Positions 49,914 to 57,880 are shown, counted from the first letter of the stretch. The stretch is DNA of 64,000 bases from an uncultured Bacilli bacterium (GCA_934101575.1 CAKORJ010000002.1:200076-264075), one strand, 5' to 3'. Translations and numbers: made by a program. Notes: a model not told the origin generated them from the sequence alone.

Positions 49914-50660
49914 ATGACAAAAGTGATATTTAAAAAAATGAGTTTGGAAAATAATATTAAGTTTATTAAAGATATTTTTAATGAAACAGATGATGAATTA
50001 TTAAGTGTTTATACTTTTACTATTAATTTGTTTCCTGAACTTAAAAATATATCTAATAGCATGTCTTTAGAAGAGAGAGATAGATTAATAGAAAGTGTGG
50101 TTACTAATTATTATGATAATAATTCTTTAAATATTGATAATGATGTAGAAAGATATAATAATGTTTGGAATAGATATAATGATGATTTTTTTATTAAGAT
50201 AACGAAGTTTTTGCATCTAGAATGGCCTAGGGGACATGAGGTTATGGAAGCTACTGTTGGAATTATTCCTGTTTGTCCTAGATATTTAGATAAGTTTAGT
50301 TTTTCTGTGCATGATGGTCTTACTGATGAACAATTAATTGAAACTTGTGCTCATGAGTTATGTCATTTTTTGTGGTTTGAAAAGTGGAAGAAGTTATATC
50401 CAGATTGTCCTATAAAAGAATATGAAAGACCATATGTAGTTTGGCAATATAGTGAGGCTGTAGTAGATCCTATTTTAAATGCAAGTGGAATTAAAAAATT
50501 GTTTAATAGTAATAATGTATTTTCTTATGATAGTTTTTATGAAAACTATGATAATTTAATGAATGAACTTATTGATATTTATTTGAAGGATCTTGATATA
50601 GACGCTAAAATAAACGAAGGTTTTAATTGCTATAGAAAGATAATATCTCAAAAGAAATGA
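49914..50660 (+). CDS. Putative zinc metallopeptidase-like protein (HExxH)
   Basis: Unrecognised 248-aa protein with a gluzincin-like zinc motif: AHELCH places H147, E148 and H151; E181 in YSEAVVDPIL, thirty residues on, is a possible third ligand. No signal peptide or membrane span, so it is probably cytosolic. The N-terminal ~100 residues look helical. WPRGHEVMEATVGIIPVCPR precedes the motif. AGGAAG lies before the ATG. It stands alone between rpsI and a minus-strand gene. Peptidase activity is inferred from the motif only. Confidence 0.7.
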   Translation: MTKVIFKKMSLENNIKFIKDIFNETDDELLSVYTFTINLFPELKNISNSMSLEERDRLIESVVTNYYDNNSLNIDNDVERYNNVWNRYNDDFFIKITKFLHLEWPRGHEVMEATVGIIPVCPRYLDKFSFSVHDGLTDEQLIETCAHELCHFLWFEKWKKLYPDCPIKEYERPYVVWQYSEAVVDPILNASGIKKLFNSNNVFSYDSFYENYDNLMNELIDIYLKDLDIDAKINEGFNCYRKIISQKK

Positions 50661-50688
50661 TATTAACTAATTTGATTTACATTAAAAA

Positions 50689-50709
50689 AATAAGAGTTAA
50701 ACTCTTATT
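50689..50709. terminator. Bidirectional terminator
   Basis: AATAAGAGT (50689-50697) pairs perfectly with ACTCTTATT (50701-50709) around TAA. It separates the HExxH gene and the convergent membrane protein gene. Confidence 0.75.
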
Positions 50710-51055
50710 CCCATGGAAATTTATCTTCCTCTTTGTTTTCTTTTTCTGTTGATTTTTCCCACTTAAATTGATTTTCATCATTTTGATTATTGTTAGGTTC
50801 TTCTGTTACTTCTTCATTTGAATCTTCTTTTGACTCATTTTCAATATTTAAGTTTGGGTTTATCATTGTATCTAGTCTTTTACATATTGAATATATTCCC
50901 ATTGTGAATGTTACTAGTATTATTGTTGATAGAATAATCCAAAAGAATACGGCTATATTTTCTAAACGTATTCCAGTGACTAATCCTAGAATAAATCCTG
51001 CTGCTGCTAGAAATATTGAAATTATTTTATAAATTGCAACTTTACTGTTTTTCAT
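50705..51055 (-). CDS. Small two-segment membrane protein with acidic tail
   Basis: 116-aa protein of unknown function. Two membrane segments at about 7-28 and 34-56 form a hairpin, followed by a 55-residue cytosolic or external tail very rich in E, N, D and K with two similar FKWEKS and FPWE ends. AAAGGAG precedes the ATG on the minus strand. No family recognised. Confidence 0.7.
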   Translation of the reverse strand: MKNSKVAIYKIISIFLAAAGFILGLVTGIRLENIAVFFWIILSTIILVTFTMGIYSICKRLDTMINPNLNIENESKEDSNEEVTEEPNNNQNDENQFKWEKSTEKENKEEDKFPWE

Positions 51056-51171
51056 AAAATTACTCCTTTCATTTTTAATTTTACACTTTTAACCTTTATA
51101 TTTCAATTGTTTTGGCTCTTTTCTTCTTTTTTTCTTCTGTTTATGATATACTTTTATAGTAGGTGAGACTT

Positions 51172-52119
51172 ATGGGAAATAAAACTTTTAAATCATTAGA
51201 TGAGCAAATTACTATTTTAAGAAATAAAGGTTTAGTTATTGATGATGAAAAATTTGCTAAGGAAGTTCTTCTTAGAGAAAATTATTTCTTTTTGAATGGT
51301 TATCGTCATTTGTTTATGAAGTCTAGGGATAAATTTAGATATATTGATGGTACAAAATTTGAAGAGGTGTATAGTTTGTTTTTATTTGATCGAAAACTTA
51401 GAAATATTTTATTTAAGAATATTTTGATTGTTGAAAACAACATAAAGTCTATTATTTCTTATCAGCTTTCTAAGAAATATGGTTATCGTGAAAAAGAATA
51501 TTTAAAGTCTTCTAATTTTAATACTTCTTTTGATTATAAGAGACAGGTTAGTGATGTTATTGGTAAGATGAAAAGACAAATTAAAACTAATGCTGTTTCT
51601 CATTCTGCTACTCGTCATTATGTCCTTAATTATGGTTATATACCTTTATGGGTGCTTGTTAAGGTTTTATCTTTTGGTATTGTTGTAGAACTTTTTTCTG
51701 TTCTTAAAAAGGATGATCAATATGATATTGTTGATTTATATGATATGGATTTGAGATCTTTTACTGTTAATCTTAGTATTTTATCTAATTATCGTAATTT
51801 ATGTGCTCATGAAGATATTGTTTTTGAAAATAGGACTCAGAAAATAATAGAAGATTCTGTTTATCATAGGAAGCTTAAAGTTCCTATGATGGATAATGAA
51901 TACATATATGGTAAGAATGATTTATTTGCTTTAATTATTATTTTAAAGTCTATGCTTAAAGATAGTGAAGTTAATGATTTAGTTCTGGAAATAGAAGATG
52001 CTATTAATAATTTGGAATTTAATTTAAGAAGTATTCCTATTAATAAAGTGCTTGATAGAATGGGGTTTCCTGATGATTGGGCACAAATTAAGAATGTTAC
52101 AAAGAAGGAGTTGTTTTAA
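51172..52119 (+). CDS. Abi-family (AbiD/F-like) HEPN protein
   Basis: Member of the Abi_2 family, proteins linked to abortive phage infection and built on a HEPN RNase-like fold. From ATG 51172 (GGTGAG upstream) it has 315 residues. The N-terminus (FKSLDEQITILRNKGLVIDD) with ENYFFLNGYRHLF is typical. The HEPN RNase-type motif is R208-x4-H213 in NYRNLCAHED. The GTG at 51163 within the ribosome site is less likely. It overlaps htrA by one base, so both share a transcript. An antiphage role is inferred from the family. Confidence 0.8.
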   Translation: MGNKTFKSLDEQITILRNKGLVIDDEKFAKEVLLRENYFFLNGYRHLFMKSRDKFRYIDGTKFEEVYSLFLFDRKLRNILFKNILIVENNIKSIISYQLSKKYGYREKEYLKSSNFNTSFDYKRQVSDVIGKMKRQIKTNAVSHSATRHYVLNYGYIPLWVLVKVLSFGIVVELFSVLKKDDQYDIVDLYDMDLRSFTVNLSILSNYRNLCAHEDIVFENRTQKIIEDSVYHRKLKVPMMDNEYIYGKNDLFALIIILKSMLKDSEVNDLVLEIEDAINNLEFNLRSIPINKVLDRMGFPDDWAQIKNVTKKELF

Positions 52120-53300
52120 TGGAAGAGAAAGTTACAGATGCTGAAATAGTTGTTAAAGAAGATGTTTCTAAGGAAAATAAGAATAATGATGATAAGACAA
52201 AGTATGAAGAGGTAAAGATTGATAGAGGTCCTAATTTTTTTGTTAAAAACTGGAAATATATTGTTATATTTTTGTTTGGGGTGGTACTTACTATATTTGT
52301 TATTTCTTCAGTAGGTGGTTTTTCTAATGATGTTAATACTTCTGTTACTGTTAATGATAATGGTATAGGGACAGGTATTAATAAAGTTTATGATGCTACT
52401 GTATATATTGAAAATTATAAGGGTGATAAAGTAAATGTGTCTGGAACAGGTTTTATATATAAGAAGGATTCTGGTAAGGCTTATATTTTAACTAATTATC
52501 ATGTTGTAGGAGATAATACTTCTCTTGAGGTTACATTATCTGATGATAAGAAGGTTGATGCTAAGTATGTTGGTGGTGATCAATATTTAGACATTGCAGT
52601 TATTAGTATTAGTTCTAGTTCTGTTAAGCAGGTTGCAAAGCTTGGTTCTAGTAGTAAGGCTATTTTGGGGGATACTGTGTTTACTGTTGGTTCACCTGTA
52701 GGTGATGAGTATCGTGGTACTGTAACTCGTGGTATTTTATCTGGCAAGGATAGATTGGTTGCTGTATCTGTTAGTGGTGGTACTGAAGATTATGTTATGA
52801 GACTTTTACAAACTGATGCTGCAATGAATCCTGGAAATAGTGGTGGGCCTTTGTGTAATGCTAATGGTGAGGTTATAGGAATGAACTCTCTTAAACTTGT
52901 TAAGAATGAAGTTGAGGGTATGGGATTTGCTATATCTATTGAGGATATATTGGCTCATATAGATACTTTTGAAAAGGGTGATGCTATAAAAAGGCCATAT
53001 CTTGGTATTTCTATGGTTAATCTTAATAATAAAGATGCTGTATCATATTATGGGCTTAGTAAAAAGATTGATACTAAGCTTGAAAAGGGTGTAGTTGTTG
53101 AAAGTGTACAAAAAGGCACTTCGGCGGATGGTAAACTTGAAATAGGTGATATTGTTGTTAAAGTAGATAGAAAAGATGTAGATAATATGGCTTATTTTAG
53201 ATATGAGTTATTTAAACATGAAGTTGGAGATAAGGTAACTTTGACTATTGAAAGAGATGGTAAATTAAAAGATGTTGTTATTACTTTAAAAGCTAAATGA
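52119..53300 (+). CDS. HtrA-like membrane-anchored serine protease
   Basis: DegP/HtrA-type quality-control protease. The 393-aa protein has a charged cytosolic N-terminus (1-45), one membrane anchor at about 46-65, a trypsin-like domain with triad H128 (TNYHVV), D158 (DQYLDIAVI) and S241 (MNPGNSGGPL), and one PDZ domain at about 295-393 (YLGISMVN, GVVVESVQKG, GDIVVKVD). All catalytic residues are intact; activity would be outside the membrane. Its start overlaps the Abi gene stop; a terminator follows. Confidence 0.93.
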   Translation: MEEKVTDAEIVVKEDVSKENKNNDDKTKYEEVKIDRGPNFFVKNWKYIVIFLFGVVLTIFVISSVGGFSNDVNTSVTVNDNGIGTGINKVYDATVYIENYKGDKVNVSGTGFIYKKDSGKAYILTNYHVVGDNTSLEVTLSDDKKVDAKYVGGDQYLDIAVISISSSSVKQVAKLGSSSKAILGDTVFTVGSPVGDEYRGTVTRGILSGKDRLVAVSVSGGTEDYVMRLLQTDAAMNPGNSGGPLCNANGEVIGMNSLKLVKNEVEGMGFAISIEDILAHIDTFEKGDAIKRPYLGISMVNLNNKDAVSYYGLSKKIDTKLEKGVVVESVQKGTSADGKLEIGDIVVKVDRKDVDNMAYFRYELFKHEVGDKVTLTIERDGKLKDVVITLKAK

Positions 53301-53322
53301 TAATTTTATTATCATTTTTTTA
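53297..53322 (+). terminator. Intrinsic terminator after htrA
   Basis: ATGATAAT (53297-53304) pairs with ATTATCAT (53308-53315) around TTT, followed by six or more T residues; the htrA stop lies within the stem. Confidence 0.75.
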
Positions 53323-53534
53323 TTGACTTTGTTTTATATTTTTTGTTGTATTTATTGATGAGAATTTTACTGTTTTAAAAGTTTGAAAATTGGTAAAAAC
53401 TGGAAATTGTATTTATTTTTAATTTGTCTTTTTTTACTTATGTTATAAGTTGTTAATTGGTAAATATTGGTAATTTATTTGTTATGGTTTCACATTTATT
53501 TTTATTTTACATAGTATATGTTAGGTGATAGTTT

Positions 53535-53804
53535 ATGAATTATAAAATAGTTGTGGATGCTGGACATGGAGGAGTTGATCCGGGTGCAGTATATGGTGGT
53601 TTGCAAGAAAAGGATTTAACTTTGAGGGCCGCTAAATATATGTATGATAGATTTAATGATTTAGGAGTACCTGTTAAACTTACTCGTAGTGAAGATGAGA
53701 CGCTTCCTAAAAAAGAAAGAGTTAATAGAATACTTGATGCATTTGGAAATAAGGAAGATGTGATTGTTATATCGAATCACATAAATGCCGGAGGAGAGAC
53801 TTAG
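53535..53804 (+). pseudogene. Truncated N-acetylmuramoyl-L-alanine amidase (CwlD-like)
   Basis: Only the first half of an Amidase_3 protein remains: 89 residues with the zinc-histidine motif IVVDAGHGGVDPGAVYGG, the KLTRSEDETLPKKERVNRI stretch and VIVISNHINAGG, which carries the next conserved histidine. Full-length CwlD-type enzymes continue from this point with a GGxGAEV segment and about 90 more residues including the final glutamate. Here the frame turns to ET and stops at once. The break coincides with the start of the defence island. The fragment cannot be an active amidase. AGGTGAT precedes the ATG. Confidence 0.8.
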
Positions 53805-53911
53805 CTCTTACATGGATTAAATTTATAAGGGTATTAAGACGGCTTATATGGGACATTTTTTATACATAGTATTCAGAGACTTTATGCACTCAAAAAAGCT
53901 TTAAAAGGCAC

Positions 53912-53951
53912 AAAAAACGTGAAATATACATTGATATATATCACGTTTTTT
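53912..53951. terminator. Terminator-like hairpin in the island junction
   Basis: AAAAAACGTGA (53912-53922) pairs with TCACGTTTTTT (53941-53951), with inner ATATA/TATAT pairing. Long, symmetric, with A and T runs on both sides; could act in either direction and insulate the island from upstream reading. Confidence 0.7.
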
Positions 53952-53990
53952 GCTATAATTATCTCAGAGATAAGGTTTAACAAATTATCT
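53951..53990 (+). promoter_or_regulatory. Extended -10 promoter overlapping a palindromic operator
   Basis: TGCTATAAT (53951-53959) is directly followed by TTATCTCAGAGATAA (53959-53973), a perfect 7+1+7 dyad, and another TTATCTC near 53985. A dyad at the transcription start is a common repressor site. The repressor is not identified; no helix-turn-helix gene is adjacent. Confidence 0.5.
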
Positions 53991-54144
53991 CAAAAAAAAG
54001 GCCATTCTTTTCGGCAAAAAAGAAAGGCAAAATGAATAAATGTGCGAACAATACAAAGCACAAATAGACGAGCAATAAGCAATTTACAAACTTATTACGT
54101 AATAATTATATAATAATTTGGAATTTGAATCAATAGGTTTTTGT

Positions 54145-54182
54145 AAGATTGCTGAAGTTTACATTTTTGCAATCTTTTTTTT
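54145..54182 (+). terminator. Terminator/attenuator hairpin before the CBASS operon
   Basis: AAGATTGC (54145-54152) pairs with GCAATCTT (54169-54176) over a 16-base loop, followed by six T residues. It lies 36 bases before the first small gene and downstream of the promoter at 53951, so it would reduce reading into the operon unless it is bypassed. Confidence 0.75.
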
Positions 54183-54218
54183 AGTTAAGAAATAAAGACC
54201 TAGTGAGGAGATGGAAAT

Positions 54219-54344
54219 ATGGCAAGTAAAATTAGGACTTCCAAAGGTGTAGCAAAAAAAGCTAGTGGTCAATTACAAAGTAAAAAAACAACTAAAGACA
54301 CTAAAAACATAGCTGGTAGTGCATTAAGAAATAGAGCAAAATAG
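54219..54344 (+). CDS. 41-aa basic peptide, first gene of the CBASS operon
   Basis: Small gene read directly: the product starts MASKIRTSKGVAKKASG and ends GSALRNRAK. It is rich in K, S, A and T, strongly basic, with no membrane segment. GAGGAG (54205-54210) lies 8 bases before the ATG, a good site. The CD-NTase gene begins 13 bases after its stop. From memory, small peptides with similar MASKxRTS starts are found near defence genes, but I cannot name a family. A role in the CBASS operon is inferred from position. Confidence 0.7.
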   Translation: MASKIRTSKGVAKKASGQLQSKKTTKDTKNIAGSALRNRAK

Positions 54345-54357
54345 AAAGGAGAATTTT

Positions 54358-55512
54358 ATGATTAATACACTAGAAACAAGAAAAAAAGATATAAAGAAAG
54401 TAATTAAAAGTCTTGATATCACACCATCAATGTTTAAAAATGCCGAGGAAAAATATAAGAATATTGCGAAATTTTTGAACGAACATGGCTTAAATGTTGA
54501 TATTTCATTACAAGGATCATTTGCGATAGGAACAGCAACAAAACCATATTCTGAGGGGAAAGATAAGGAATATGATATTGATGTAATTTGCTTATTTAAA
54601 GATACAGAATCAAACCCAAAGACAATAAGAGATAACTTAGTTTCTACGCTTAGTAGTTCTGAAGTATATAGCGATAAGTTAACTGAGTGGCCAAAATGTT
54701 TTACTTTAGAATATGCGAAATTTGGAGATTATGATTTTTCAATAGATTTAGTTCCTACAGTGGTGGATAATAATTCTAACATAGGATCCAAAAATATTAG
54801 TTTAGAATATTTAACAAATGTACTTAAAATAGCAACTAATGAGGATAAATATGATTGGTATACAATTAATCCTAAGGGGTATCAAAAATGGTTTAACGAT
54901 GTCAATAAAAGGTTTGCTTTATACAATAAAGAATATAGGATGCGTCAGATGTTTGAAGAAAACAAAAGCTTTTATGCAAGTGTAGAAGAAATTCCAGAAT
55001 ATTTTAATAAAAGTGCTCTACAAGAGGCAATACAATTACTCAAGAGAAGTAGAGATATTTATTTCAGTAAAATTCATAAGGAAAAAAATAAACCATCAAG
55101 TATTATTATAACTACATTTGCTGCTTTAGTTGCTAAAGATTTACTCACTGATATTGATTCTATAGATTTAGCTTTTGAAGTTGTTAAAAGATTAAGCTTC
55201 TATTCAACTGAAAATTTGTATTCTCAAATATCTGTGCCTATTATTAAAAGAAATAATAGATGGGAATTTTTTAATCCAGTGAATTCAACTGACAATTTAC
55301 TAGATTCGTGGAATGAAGAACAAGAGAATTCTAAACTCTTCTTTAAGTGGATAGAAAAAGCTAAAAATGATTTAAATGAACTTACTAATACAGTTAATAC
55401 TGATTATATAGACATTTTAGGAAATTCATTTGGAAATGAAATTGTAGACAAGTTATTTAAAAGAGTTAGAACTGAAACTATAACAACTGGAGTCAAACCC
55501 TACTATGAATAA
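54358..55512 (+). CDS. CBASS cyclic-oligonucleotide synthase (CD-NTase, SMODS)
   Basis: cGAS/DncV-like nucleotidyltransferase that makes a cyclic nucleotide signal on phage infection. The 384-aa protein has the polymerase-beta-type signature: LQGSFAIGTATKP (G53-S54) and EYDIDVICLF with D73 and D75, and a third acidic residue D130 in DYDFSIDLVPTV. A helical C-terminal half follows (LQEAIQLLKRSRDIYF). All metal ligands are present. AAAGGAG precedes the ATG. Its stop overlaps the E2-like gene by 8 bases. The C-terminus ends VKPYYE. The nucleotide product cannot be deduced. Confidence 0.87.
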   Translation: MINTLETRKKDIKKVIKSLDITPSMFKNAEEKYKNIAKFLNEHGLNVDISLQGSFAIGTATKPYSEGKDKEYDIDVICLFKDTESNPKTIRDNLVSTLSSSEVYSDKLTEWPKCFTLEYAKFGDYDFSIDLVPTVVDNNSNIGSKNISLEYLTNVLKIATNEDKYDWYTINPKGYQKWFNDVNKRFALYNKEYRMRQMFEENKSFYASVEEIPEYFNKSALQEAIQLLKRSRDIYFSKIHKEKNKPSSIIITTFAALVAKDLLTDIDSIDLAFEVVKRLSFYSTENLYSQISVPIIKRNNRWEFFNPVNSTDNLLDSWNEEQENSKLFFKWIEKAKNDLNELTNTVNTDYIDILGNSFGNEIVDKLFKRVRTETITTGVKPYYE

Positions 55513-56131
55513 TAATTATATTGATTTAATGGGAATAGAGGAGAAATATCCTAATCTTAAGTATGATGATAAAAAAAATATTCTAACAGGAACAATTAAT
55601 ATTTGTAAAAAATGTAATGATGAAATAATAAGGAAAAGCTATGATTTATTAATTGATTTTAATAAATCTAGCATACCTTACGTTTATGATATAGGAAAAA
55701 AAATTAAAAAGAATTATGAGCATAAATATGTTGATAGTAGACTATGCTTAGCAACAGATGTGGAACAGTTTATTTTTTTACAGAAAGAACAAAAAATTAG
55801 CTTATGGATAGAACATTTTGTTGAACCATATTTTATATCTTATGAATATTATCAATTATATGGAATTTATCCTTTTGGATCTTATTCACATGGCAAAAAA
55901 GGAATTATAGAATTTTATGAACAATATTTTAATCTTGAAAATGAAAAAAACAGTTTGGATATTATAAAATATATATTGTTAAAAAAGTATAGGGGACATG
56001 ATCTGTGTCCATGTGGAAGTAATCAAAAAATTAGAAAATGTCATAAAAACTTTATTCTTGCTTGTAAGAATGATCCAAACATTTTAACTTTAGAAAAATA
56101 TTTCAGGAGGAATTTTGGTGAAAAAAACTAA
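55505..56131 (+). CDS. Standalone E2-like conjugation protein with SEC-C tail
   Basis: 208-aa protein that looks like the E2-type component of type II CBASS. The E2-like core has H73 and a candidate catalytic cysteine C81 in DSRLCLATD, followed by ISLWIEHFVEPYFISYEYYQ and GIYPFGSYSHGKKGIIEFYE, typical of prokaryotic E2-like proteins. A C-terminal SEC-C zinc motif DLCPCGSNQKIRKCH gives C168, C170, C179 and H180. No E1 or JAB peptidase gene is adjacent, which fits the short type II form where E2 alone modifies the CD-NTase. It overlaps genes on both sides (8 and 14 bases). Confidence 0.78.
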   Translation: MNNNYIDLMGIEEKYPNLKYDDKKNILTGTINICKKCNDEIIRKSYDLLIDFNKSSIPYVYDIGKKIKKNYEHKYVDSRLCLATDVEQFIFLQKEQKISLWIEHFVEPYFISYEYYQLYGIYPFGSYSHGKKGIIEFYEQYFNLENEKNSLDIIKYILLKKYRGHDLCPCGSNQKIRKCHKNFILACKNDPNILTLEKYFRRNFGEKN

Positions 56132-56972
56132 TTTTTTTAAAAAGCAAAACGAAAAAGATATGTTGGATATACTATATAGTCAAAGGTTTTATTACAACAG
56201 AGTTAATTGCTTGGAAAATTTAAGTGTAGTGTTAACTCTATTTATATGTATTTTTGATTTTTTTGAAATAAAAAATTCCATAATAAAAATAATAGTAAAT
56301 GGTTTTATGGTAGGGGTTAATGCTTTGCTCTTATGTTTTATAAAGAAAGATATTGTTAAAGGAGCTAATTTAAAGAAGTATTTTGACTATAGTCTTTTTG
56401 GATTTAGTGGTATTACAAAGGACTTTGAAAAGGAGTGCAAAGGATTTATTTATGATGTGTTGAGAAAAAAAAGAAAAGATTATAATCATCAAGTGAATAA
56501 TAATGGTAAATCAAAGCCACCTGGACTAAAAGATTGGTATTTTGATGAAGGCAAAAGTGGTGAAGTTGAAGTAATAAAATCTATGCAGAAACAAAATTTA
56601 TATTGGGATAAAAAAATTTCAAAGATTTATTTATCATTTATTGGAGTAACTTTAATATTATTATTGTGCTTGTATGTAACGATTTGTATTCTTTTGAAAT
56701 TTAAAATAATAGAATTATTAGCTGGATTTATACCATTTATTAGTATAATTATATTTTTTATTGACAAAATTAAAGCTTATTTTTTAATTGACAAAAATGT
56801 TGAGGTTGCTAAATGCTTATTAAATAAAGCTAAAAACATTGACGATTTGGTTGAAATACAAGAAATAGTTGATAATAGAAGAATGGAAAATTTTTGCCCA
56901 CCAAATATAATTCATTCTATTATTTCAAAGAATACACATAAAAAAATTGAATATATAAATGATAATAAATAG
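56118..56972 (+). CDS. S-4TM-type membrane effector of CBASS
   Basis: Predicted pore-forming or membrane-damaging effector triggered by the cyclic nucleotide. I choose GTG 56118, seven bases after AGGAGG; TTG 56115 is an alternative. The ~284-aa protein has two membrane hairpins: segments at about 33-50 and 53-75, and at 171-193 and 197-215, with a cytosolic loop between carrying the GLKDWYFD motif at about 136-143 and a C-terminal helical tail. This is the S-4TM layout known from CBASS loci. It is the third overlapping gene of the operon. Confidence 0.8.
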   Translation: MKKTNFFKKQNEKDMLDILYSQRFYYNRVNCLENLSVVLTLFICIFDFFEIKNSIIKIIVNGFMVGVNALLLCFIKKDIVKGANLKKYFDYSLFGFSGITKDFEKECKGFIYDVLRKKRKDYNHQVNNNGKSKPPGLKDWYFDEGKSGEVEVIKSMQKQNLYWDKKISKIYLSFIGVTLILLLCLYVTICILLKFKIIELLAGFIPFISIIIFFIDKIKAYFLIDKNVEVAKCLLNKAKNIDDLVEIQEIVDNRRMENFCPPNIIHSIISKNTHKKIEYINDNK

Positions 56973-56989
56973 GTATTATACTGTATATG

Positions 56990-56998
56990 TGCTATAAT
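56990..56998 (+). promoter_or_regulatory. Extended -10 element for the fic gene
   Basis: TGCTATAAT at 56990-56998, 26 bases before the fic ATG, with no clear -35. Separates fic transcription from the CBASS operon. Confidence 0.5.
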
Positions 56999-57023
56999 AA
57001 TATAAATTTAGGAGGTTTAAATT

Positions 57024-57869
57024 ATGAGTGAAAAAGATTTAGATTCAAGTGTTAATGAATATGAAGAACAATATAAATCTAGTAATTATATAAAACAATT
57101 ACAATGGGATATGGCTATTGGACTTCAAGAAGTAGATAATTTAAAACCTTCTAAATATTTAGAAAAATTATTAGAAGAAGAAATAGAAGGGACTTTAACA
57201 ATAGAAGAAGTAGAAAAAAAATTAAAAGAATATTACATTGAAAAAGAAAATAAAAATGAGATAAATCATAGTGAATTAGAATGTGATTTTGTATCTGCTA
57301 GAATAGTTGAATTATTAAATAAAGATAATTTTAATTTATCAGTTGATTATTTAAAATATGTTCATAAATTTTTATTTCAAGATGTTTATGAGTTCGCTGG
57401 TGAATTTAGAAAAATAGATTTTTCTAAACATGAAAAAATACTTAATAATGATTCAGTAGCGTATGGAGATTGTACTACTTTAAGTGAGTCGTTAGAATAT
57501 GATATATCATTAGAAAACGAAAAAAACTATAAAGAAATGAATATAGTAGAGGTTATTAATAGCATAACTAAATTTTCTTCTAGTATATGGCAAGTACATC
57601 CATTTAGAGAAGGAAATACTAGAACAACAGCATTATTTATTGAAAAGTATTTAATTAGTTTAGGCTATAGCGTAGATAATACTTTATTTAAAGATAAATC
57701 AGTTTATTTTAGAAATGCACTAGTTAGAAGTAATTATTTTAATAATTATTTAAATATAAAAGAAGATAATAGTTATTTAATTAAATTTTATGAAAATCTA
57801 TTATTAGGTAAAAATAATAATTTACATTCAAAAGATTTAATTGTTCAAGAATTATTTGATGAAAAGTAA
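57024..57869 (+). CDS. Fic-domain protein with N-terminal inhibitory segment
   Basis: Fic/DOC protein expected to transfer AMP or another phosphate-containing group onto target proteins. The Fic motif HPFREGNTR is at 192-200, with H192 catalytic; VYEFAGEFRKIDFSK (121-135) is the usual preceding flap region. The N-terminal segment WDMAIGLQEVDNLKPSKYLE (28-47) and the EEEIEGTLTIEEVEKKLKEY helix resemble VbhA-type antitoxin sequence, here fused to the toxin, so the enzyme may be self-inhibited. 281 residues. AGGAGG upstream. Standalone transcript before the hipA-like gene. Confidence 0.85.
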   Translation: MSEKDLDSSVNEYEEQYKSSNYIKQLQWDMAIGLQEVDNLKPSKYLEKLLEEEIEGTLTIEEVEKKLKEYYIEKENKNEINHSELECDFVSARIVELLNKDNFNLSVDYLKYVHKFLFQDVYEFAGEFRKIDFSKHEKILNNDSVAYGDCTTLSESLEYDISLENEKNYKEMNIVEVINSITKFSSSIWQVHPFREGNTRTTALFIEKYLISLGYSVDNTLFKDKSVYFRNALVRSNYFNNYLNIKEDNSYLIKFYENLLLGKNNNLHSKDLIVQELFDEK

Positions 57870-57880
57870 AAATACTTTTG

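Larger units (their letters stand above)
53805..54218 (+). other. Gene-poor junction and possible CBASS leader
   Basis: About 410 bases without a sizeable gene. It holds the presumed island boundary (53800-53810), a hairpin AAAAAACGTGA/TCACGTTTTTT (53912-53951), an extended -10 TGCTATAAT (53951-53959), the palindrome TTATCTCAGAGATAA (53959-53973) with a third TTATCTC copy near 53985, an 11-codon frame (54032-54067, GAAAGG upstream) and a terminator-like hairpin (54145-54182). A transcript from this promoter could end at that hairpin after about 215 bases or read on into the CBASS genes. No integrase, tRNA or insertion-sequence end was seen. Confidence 0.5.

Noticed and set aside
53323..53350. 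Promoter for the truncated amidase from TTGACT at 53323
   Set aside because: No -10-like hexamer at 16-18 bases; only AT-rich sequence.
53805..54030. Insertion sequence or tRNA attachment site at the island edge
   Set aside because: No transposase fragment, terminal inverted repeat pair with target duplication, or tRNA fold could be found.
54032..54067. 11-codon gene as a real coding sequence
   Set aside because: Too short to support alone; kept only as part of the leader hypothesis.
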